64,000 bases of DNA from positions 7,557,001 through 7,621,000 of the forward strand of contig JANJXV010000039.1 of NCBI GenBank assembly GCA_024803745.1, given 5' to 3'. The translations under genes and the position numbers were made by a program. Of this stretch, positions 57,701 to 64,000 are shown one piece after another (the stretch's first letter is position 1; each line of letters opens with the position of its first letter). The notes beneath the pieces were generated by a model. That model was not told where the DNA came from. It saw only the letters and a list, made by a program, of their open reading frames with translations, and did no database searches. Source of the DNA: Megascapheus bottae. Lineage: Eukaryota; Chordata; Mammalia; Rodentia; Geomyidae.

Positions 57701-60700
57701 GGTCTGGGACCACCGGCTAAAGCTGAGGTCCAGGCTGGGTTGTGATGTCCCCCTTGGCTCGTGAACAGACGCGGCCTTTCAGGTGCAGAGCAAGCTGGTG
57801 GTAGGTGTGGTGGTGGGGGATCCGCTGTGCATTGAGGCCCTGGTGCAGCAGAAGGTGCTGGCAAATCGAAACTCTGTGCAGTTCTTGGTGAGTTTCCAGG
57901 AGGGGCAGCTGCCAGAGTGGTGCAGCAGAGTGATGGGTTGCTGAAGGGAAAGGAGGAGAGGAGGAAGGGTCGGGAGAGGAGGAGGAGGAGGAGGACAGGG
58001 GCAGGGGAAGGAGGCTGGCATTTGCAGAGGCCTTGGTGCCCCTTTCTTTCTCTCCCCTCTCCCCCAGATAACACTCAAGGACAAAAAGCTCTGCTATGAC
58101 CAAGGAATTAGTGGACATCACCTCTTGAAAACTTCCATGATGATCAAGGTATTGTCTTTGCCTGGACAGGAGGGACACAGAGGAGATGAGAGTGGGCCAT
58201 TGGATCTCACTGTGCCCACCTGTTCCCATACACAGGTGCTGGGGTCCTCAGGTTACTGCTTCCGTAACACAAACCGGGGACTGGTCATGCAAGTACTGAA
58301 GGCTGGAGCGTGGCAGTGCTGGGAGGGCGGGGAGGGGAGGGGAGGGGAGGAGGGGGGAGAGAAAAGAAGGGGGGAAGGGTCTCAACACTTTTTAAGATTG
58401 CCCAGAGAACTCCATTAAGTCATCCAAAAGTTCATTCATTCACCTTCCCACCCGCTTAGTACTTACTATCCTCCAGGCTTATTTCCAGTAGGGACCTCCT
58501 TCACAGCTGTGTGGGTCGCACACAACACACAACACGGATTCTTTTTGCAGCCATGTCTGAATTCTCGCCTTCCTCACTGTGCATTTGGGGGGTGGGCGGG
58601 GAGGGTGTCATAGGGCTTGAATTCGGCCTGGGCACTGTCCCTGAGCTCTTCAGCTCAAGGCTACCACCCTATCCTTGGGCCTGGGCACCTATCCCTCTCT
58701 GCAACTCAAGGCTACACTCAACCCTTGAGCCAAGCCCCACTCCCTGTTTTATAGAGATTAACTAAAGATAAGAGTCTCAGGTCCTTTTGTGCCTGGGCTG
58801 GCTTTGAATCTGGATCCTCAGATCTCAGCCTCCTGAGTCGCTAGGATTACAGGCGTGAGCCACCACCATGCCCGGCTGTAGGACCTGAGTCTTGAGCTGA
58901 AGAGCTGAGGGACAATGCACAGGCCCAAGGGTAGGGCAGTAGCCTTGAGCTGAAGAGCTCAGGGACGTGCCCAGTGCCCAGGCCGAGTTCAAGCCCTATG
59001 ACCCACAAAAAAAAAAAAAAAAAAAAAGGGACAATGCACAGGCCTTAAGTTCAAGCTCCAGTACAGGCACCAAAATAAATAAAAATCTAAAGATCAAATG
59101 CAAGGACTTGGGTTTCATCCCCAGGATTGCAGAAAAAGAAAGATTAAAAAAAAAAAAAAAAAAAAAAAAAAGCCGGGCGGTGGTGGTGGTGATGGTGTAG
59201 AGTGTGGCCTAGTGGTGGAGCGCTTGCCTAGCATACATGAAGCCTTAGGCTCGATTCCTCGGTACCACATACACAGAAAAAAGCCTGAAGTGGTGCTGTG
59301 GCTCAAGGGTAGAGCGCTAGTCTTGAGAACACCCAGGGGCAGTGCCCAGGCCCTGAGTTCAAGCCCCAGGATGGGCAAAAACAAAACAAAACAGAAAACC
59401 TTTTTACAACAAGGACTCCCCCATGCACAAGACCTTTCTCCTGCTCAGGGAAACCTGATGGTGCCCGTGTTTATTGGCTGCCCCCCAGGCAAACGCCTGG
59501 CCTTTGACATCACCTACACTCTGGAATACAACCGCCAGCAGAACAAGCACTACTTCGACTGTGTGTACAGTGACCCCGAGATGCCCTGCTTTCTCTTCCG
59601 TGACAGTGTGTACCCCAGCCTTCCCCTACCACCCCACCCGCGGACACGGCTCCCCACCTCCCCCAGCCCCTGCTCTAACCCCTTCCCCGCCCCCACCGCC
59701 TCCCTCCGCGTCCCAGACCCAGCGAAGGCCTTTTCTCCTCCAACTCCAGTGTTCTACCCCTTCTTCCTGATTCAAGATTTGGTGACGGGAGACTCGGGCA
59801 GTTTTAATGGCAGGTAAAGGAAGTCAAGGCAAGCTTGGTGGGGGGGGGAGGGAAGGCGTGTGGGAGGGCTGAAGCTAGGAGGAGGAGTGGGGGAGCAGGG
59901 TAGGGCTCGGGGCTCTGCATGTGTGCTTCTGGCAGCTACGTGATGAAGGTGGTGGGTGGCGGGCCCACCATGGACGACGTCAGGGACTACAGCGAGGAGG
60001 AGATCTACCGCTACAACAGTCCCATGGACAAGTGAGCCTGCGCGGGCCCCGCCCACTCCCCCACAGCCACGCCCACTCCCCGCGGGCCCCGCCCACTTCC
60101 AAGCCACTCCCGCTGTCCTAGCTCCCAACCCTTGGGACCCGCAAGCCCCACCCACACGGAGACCCCAGGGATACCACTTGCCTCATTAGCACCTCCACCC
60201 TAGCTTACCAGTGCCCTGACCTCACCCATGTGGCTAGCTAGGCCTTGGGACTGGCAGCCCTTGGGGAGTTCTGCCCAGGCTGAGATTACATGGGTCTGCC
60301 CAGGACCGGGAGTCTCATCTGGAACACAAAGACGGAAAGGACCACAAAGGACAGGGCGTTCCACATCTTGTCCCACAAGAGCTTGGGCATCGAGTGAGTC
60401 TCCAACTTGCCATCCTTTTGCCTCTGCCTCCTTAGTGCTGGTTTTGCAGGCAAGCGACACACCATGCCTGACTTTGAGCAAGGCCTCTTATTTATTTATT
60501 TATTTATTTATTTTATTTTTATTTATTTATTTATTGCCAGTCCTGGGGCTTGAACTCAGGACCTGAGCACTATCCCTGAGCTTGTTCTGCTCAAGGCTAG
60601 CACTCTACCACTTGAGCCACATCACCATTTTGGACCTTTTCTGCCCATGTGATACTGAGGAATCAAACCCAGGGCTTCATGCATGTTAAGCAAGCACTCT

Positions 60701-61731
60701 ACCACTATGCCACATGCCCAGCCTGGGCAAGGTCTCTTGACAATCCCCATACCCATCAGTCTTGCCATCCTGGTCAAACGAATCAAATAACCAACTACTC
60801 CATGCTCAGCCTGTATTTATTGAGTCATGAACCAAGAGGGGAGGAAGAAGGAAGACCTGGGGCTTTGTGCCTGCCAAGTATGCCAGCTCTGCCTGTTGGA
60901 CAAAGGCATGAAGCAGAGAGAGACCATGAATTGGGCACCTGCCTGCAATGAAGCACACTGGAGATGGAGACAGCACTGAGCAGGGCTTGGGAATGTGGGG
61001 CCAAGGGTGGGATGGTACACAGTAGGAAATGGGGTGGCACAGGTGTCCAACCTTGCTCTCCCAGGTGGCTGTGTCAAGAGAACTCCCCGTGTTATGATAC
61101 CGTTCCCCAAAGCATCTTTTCCCCTGAATTCTACTTGAAGGTGTTGGTGAGCAATAGGTAAGCTGTGGCATGTGGCTGGGAAGGAGGTGACGCCCTGATA
61201 CCCCTCCCAATCCTGAGCACCACCCCCCTCCATCTCCCACCAGAGATGTAGACTCGAGCACATATTGTGACTACCAGCTCACCTTCTGGCTACACATCCA
61301 CGGGTTTCCACTCAGCAGCAAGCGGGCCCTCTTCATCGTCGTGGTGAGTGAAGCCCAGGACAGATGGAGCTGTGTGTGGCAAGGAGATCAGCGCCCCCCC
61401 CTTCCCCAGCTCCCCGGACTGTGTTCCCAGCCCTGCTGTCTGGTGCCTACAGGTGTCAGCCAGCGTGTTTCTGGGCCTGGTGGTCCTCTACATCGCTGCC
61501 TGCCTCCTGTTGCCATACGTGCTGACTGCCTGGAACACTCTGCGCTGGAAGATCAATAACCTAATGGCCTCTGATTCCTACTACACTTACGCCACCTCCA
61601 CGGCTGTCTTCAGCATGGCCTCTCAGATGAGCTTTCCAGAGAGCTATAGGGACCCCTCCAAAGTTGTTTCCAAAACGTTCCAGGAAAAGGAGGAGCCTGA
61701 GTCAAGCTTTGGGATGAAGTCACAGGCTTGA
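47221..61731 (+). CDS. CATSPERG: CATSPERG, CatSper channel auxiliary subunit gamma
   Basis: Auxiliary subunit of the sperm flagellar calcium channel CatSper. 28 coding exons: 47221-47472, 47563-47616, 48016-48160, 48275-48401, 48570-48642, 49389-49544, 50214-50385, 50958-51095, 52277-52336, 52797-52919, 53289-53339, 53450-53579, 54825-54936, 56068-56226, 56337-56443, 56767-56980, 57304-57366, 57472-57670, 57769-57887, 58068-58148, 58236-58292, 59449-59605, 59750-59813, 59936-60031, 60304-60393, 61065-61157, 61244-61343, 61453-61731. All GT-AG and in phase, 1156 residues (human 1159 by recall). It has a signal peptide (hydrophobic segment about residues 9-30), a long extracellular part, one membrane span at about residues 1058-1087 and a cytoplasmic tail of about 70 residues, so it is a type I protein. 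The introns after exons 17 and 18 have unusual donors (GTTCGT, GTCTGT). Divergent from PSMD8. Confidence 0.96.
47716..47945 (+). mobile_element. Composite SINE
   Basis: Sense copy (gtggctcaagcctgtaattt), right arm ending taagttcaagccctagg. CATSPERG intron 2. Confidence 0.75.
48703..48745. repeat. CA microsatellite
   Basis: Nearly pure (ca)n just after the CATSPERG exon ending at 48642. A (ttca)n tract lies at 48932-48955 in the same intron. Confidence 0.9.
49599..50158. mobile_element. Three SINEs in CATSPERG intron 6
   Basis: 49599-49730 antisense composite fragment; 49752-49956 sense IDL-Geo; 49964-50158 sense composite lacking its right-arm end. Confidence 0.78.
51268..52083. mobile_element. 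Three SINEs in CATSPERG intron 8
   Basis: 51268-51488 sense composite; 51533-51770 antisense composite; 51772-52083 antisense composite whose right arm is present twice in tandem (ctcaaggctaccaccctacc and ctcaaggctactgccctacc). Confidence 0.78.
52436..52650 (+). mobile_element. Old composite SINE
   Basis: Sense, diverged (taatgctagctactgaggaa, caagtggtagattaccag). CATSPERG intron 9. Confidence 0.6.
53864..54600 (+). mobile_element. Composite SINE with doubled arm, then composite SINE split by IDL-Geo
   Basis: 53864-54152: sense composite with a tandemly doubled right arm (gtagccttgagctgaagagc and gtagctttgagctgaagaac). 54170-54298 plus 54493-54600: a second composite SINE, interrupted by a sense IDL-Geo SINE at 54299-54492. 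Confidence 0.78.
55372..56000 (+). mobile_element. Two composite SINEs
   Basis: 55372-55608 and 55742-56000, sense, in CATSPERG intron 13. The second has a G-rich insertion (about 55920-55945) in its right arm. Confidence 0.75.
58598..59397. mobile_element. SINE cluster in CATSPERG intron 21
   Basis: 58598-58878 antisense composite with doubled right arm; 58879-59090 sense right-arm pieces, again repeated; a poly-A of about 27 bases at 59146-59171; 59190-59397 sense IDL-Geo copy. Confidence 0.75.
60485..60723 (-). mobile_element. IDL-Geo-type SINE, antisense, with TTTA tract
   Basis: (ttta)n at 60485-60535 is the reverse of an A-rich tail; the element body ends cactatgccacatgcccag. gcaaggcctctt before and gcaaggtctctt after form a near-perfect duplication. 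Confidence 0.85.
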
Positions 61732-61832
61732 GCGCTGGCCTGCTCTAACCTTCATCCACGGCCAGCCCCCCTCTCTCACATGCAGCCTGTCACCCAGGCA
61801 GGCCTTTCTGTTTTGCTTGAATCTTCACTTCA

Positions 61833-61838
61833 AATAAA
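61833..61838 (+). terminator. CATSPERG poly(A) signal
   Basis: AATAAA 102 bases after the CATSPERG stop codon. Confidence 0.85.
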
Positions 61839-62089
61839 AGCTTCACTTCAGGACCAAAGAGGAAGTGTGCTGCTACTATCCGAACTGTACAGGCTACTGG
61901 TGATAGAAACCGAAAAGGTTTCTCTTTGCCACCTGACAAATTGTGTGTTTTCTGTGTGTTGGTCTTATAACTAGCCAATCCAGAAAGATATGGCCCCTGA
62001 AGCACAAGTCCAGAATTTAATTTCACTACTGTTTTGAAAGGGGGATAGCACTTCTTCCAGAATGGAGATTCTCTAGGCCTATTTGTTTA

Positions 62090-62283
62090 TTTATTTATTT
62101 TTTGCCAGTACTAATACTTGAACTCAGGGCCTTGAGCACTGCCCTTGGGCTTTTCTCAAAATTAGCGCTTTACCACTTGAGCCACAGCATCACTTTTGGC
62201 TTCTTTTTTATATATGTGGTGCCGAGGAATGGAACCTGGGTCTTCATGTATGGTAGGCAAGCACTAGGCCAAATTCCTAGCCC
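62090..62283 (-). mobile_element. IDL-Geo-type SINE, antisense
   Basis: Reverse copy; ctaggcctattt before and ctagtcctattt after look like the target-site duplication. Confidence 0.85.
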
Positions 62284-62439
62284 CTAGTCCTATTTCTGAG
62301 GCTGTTTGGCAATCCTCTTTAGCAAAGAACTGAATGTTGAGATAAACAGCTAAGGAATAACAGTAGAACAAATAACAACGGTAGGAATGTTGTGATCAGC
62401 TAAAATTACCATGTCAAAACAGAACTGTTTAGGAATCTC

Positions 62440-62736
62440 TAGCTGGGTATGGTAGCTCACATCCGTAATCCTAGCTACTCAGGAGGCGGAGATCTAAGGG
62501 TTGTGGTTCAAAGCAGCCTGGGTAGAAAAGTCCCTGAGAAGCTTTTTTTTTTTTTTTTTTTGATCAGTTGTGGGACTTGAACTCAGGGTCTGGGCGCTGT
62601 CCTTCCACTTCTGTATTTCTAGTGGTTAATTGAAGTCTCATAGACTTTCCTGCCAAGGCTGGCTTCAAATTGTGATCCCCAGGTCTCAGCCTCCTGAGTT
62701 GCTAGGATTACAAGCATGAGCTCTCAGCACCTGGCC
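62440..62736. mobile_element. Two inverted composite SINEs
   Basis: 62440-62541 sense left half; 62542-62736 antisense composite starting with a T tract. Together they could fold as an inverted repeat. Intergenic, downstream of CATSPERG. Confidence 0.72.
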
Positions 62737-62816
62737 CCATGAGGTGTATTTCAATTAACCACTCAAAATCAGGAAATGGAGCTGCGGATCAAATTGGCAG
62801 AGTGGGTTTGCTTTTT

Positions 62817-63275
62817 AAATTTTATTTGCAGGTCATGGGGCTTGAACTCTGGGCCTGGGGCACTGTCCCTGGGCTCTTCAGCTCTACTGCCCTACTCCTT
62901 GAACCACAGCCCCACTTCCCCACTATTTTTTTTTTTTTTTTTTTTGCCAGTCCTGAGCTTGGGCTGAGGGCCTGAGCACTGTCCTTGGGTTTTCTCAAGG
63001 CTAACACTCTACCACTTGAGCCATAGACCACTTCTGGCTTTTTTTTTTTTCCTATGTCTATGGTTCCAAAGAATTGAACCTGGGTCTTTGTGCATGCTAG
63101 GCAAGCACTTTACCACTAGGCCAAACTCCCGGCCCCCACTTCCTATTTTGTAGTGGTTAATTGGAGGTAAGAGTCTCACTGTCTTTGGTGCCCGGGCTGG
63201 CTTTGAACTGCAATCCTCACATCTCAGCCTCCTGAATTGCTAGGATTGCAGATGTGAGCCACTGTGCCCCATTAT
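62817..63275 (-). mobile_element. Antisense composite SINE split by antisense IDL-Geo
   Basis: Outer element 62817-62925 and 63141-63275; inner element 62926-63140 with T tract and ggccaaactcccggcc end. cacttccccactatttt and cacttcctatttt mark the junctions. Confidence 0.82.
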
Positions 63276-63479
63276 GGCAATTTCTTTTATGAATCTTGTA
63301 AGCATTAATTTATGGAACCTGGTTTTTGGGTAGACATTTGAACATCTCATATCCTCCAGATAAAGAGGAAGGGAGATAGGCAAGTTAGATCCTGATGATG
63401 CAGGCACAGAAAGTGAGACTACAGTAAGATAGATTATGTCCGTAGCATTCCTTATGAATCTCCCTAAAGATGCATATTA

Positions 63480-64000
63480 AAGCTGGGTGCCAGTAGCTCA
63501 CGCCTGTAATCCTAGCTACTCAAGAGGCTGAGACCTGAGGATCAAGGTTCAAAGCCAGCTAGAGACTCTTTATCTCCAATTAACCACCATAAAACTGGAA
63601 GTGGCACTGTGGCTCAAAATGGTGAACACTCGCTTTGAGTGAAAAAGTTCAAGGACATTGCCCAGGCCTAGAGTTCAAGCCCTATGACTGACAAAAAAAA
63701 AAAAAAAAAAGATTCATATTAAAGAATTGGAATTTGAGGGGCCGGGAGTTTGGCCTAGTGGGAGAGTGCATGCCTAGCATGCACAGAGGCCCGGGTTCAA
63801 TTCCTCGGTACCACATACATAGAAAAAAAAGCTGGGAGTGCTGCTGAGGCTCAAGTGGTAGAGCTCTAGCCTTGAGAAAGCCCAAGGACAGTGCTCAGGC
63901 CCTGAGCTCAAGCCCAGGACTGGCAAAAGAGATAAAAATAAAATAAAGCCGAGCGAGGTGGCTCACACCTGTAATCCTAGCTGCTCAGGAGGCTGAGATC
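63480..64000 (+). mobile_element. Three sense SINEs at the window end
   Basis: 63480-63710 composite; 63738-63940 IDL-Geo; 63943-64000 start of a further composite SINE cut by the window end. No gene after CATSPERG in the window. Confidence 0.8.

Noticed and set aside
59098..59448. Lys-rich open frame running into CATSPERG exon 59449
   Set aside because: The upstream part is SINE and poly-A sequence. Only 59449-59605 and 59750-59813 are coding; the part between them is the stop-free intron reported as a finding.
47221..61731. CATSPERG as an inverted pseudogene copy
   Set aside because: All 28 exons have usable splice sites and the frame is open for 1156 residues with signal peptide and membrane span kept.
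61840..64000. KCNK6 or another next gene
   Set aside because: No potassium-channel or other coding similarity; only SINEs and short unique stretches.

Overview
This is mammalian nuclear DNA. It contains six spliced protein-coding genes separated by dense SINE insertions. The most frequent SINE is a two-part element: a left part resembling tRNA-Ala/ID, and a right part ending in an A-rich tail. It matches what I know of the IDL-Geo family described from Geomyoidea rodents (kangaroo rats, pocket mice, pocket gophers). I therefore infer a geomyoid rodent host. The genes themselves only say placental mammal.

Layout: RASGRP4 (+, 5' end lies outside the window, last 13 coding exons, 1115-10065); FAM98C (-, 8 coding exons, 16779-11282); SPRED3 (-, 5 coding exons, 30489-23264); GGN (+, 2 coding exons, 34116-36781); PSMD8 (-, 7 coding exons, 44789-37556); CATSPERG (+, 28 coding exons, 47221-61731). 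Every reconstructed reading frame stays open across all GT-AG junctions, and the lengths (345, 408, 683, 349 and 1156 residues) are close to what I recall of the mammalian orthologues. This is the neighbourhood of human 19q13.2 read backwards. The exception is CATSPERG: from memory it is head-to-tail with PSMD8 in human, but here it is head-to-head with it, which suggests a local inversion or an inverted duplicate.

RASGRP4/FAM98C and GGN/PSMD8 are convergent pairs; SPRED3/GGN and PSMD8/CATSPERG are divergent pairs with GC-rich 5' regions. RASGRP4 (diacylglycerol-regulated Ras activation) and SPRED3 (Ras-MAPK inhibition) act on the same pathway, PSMD8 is a proteasome lid subunit, and GGN and CATSPERG are male germ-cell genes. 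These are separate transcription units and not an operon.

I found no undescribed molecular system. The observations most worth a second look are: CATSPERG orientation; five short frame-preserving, stop-free introns in CATSPERG; two SINE architectures that share one tRNA-like right arm, some copies nested and flanked by target-site duplications; a TISU start element in PSMD8; a repeated 11-12 base motif in the SPRED3 CpG island; and RFX-like and MYB-like sites upstream of CATSPERG.
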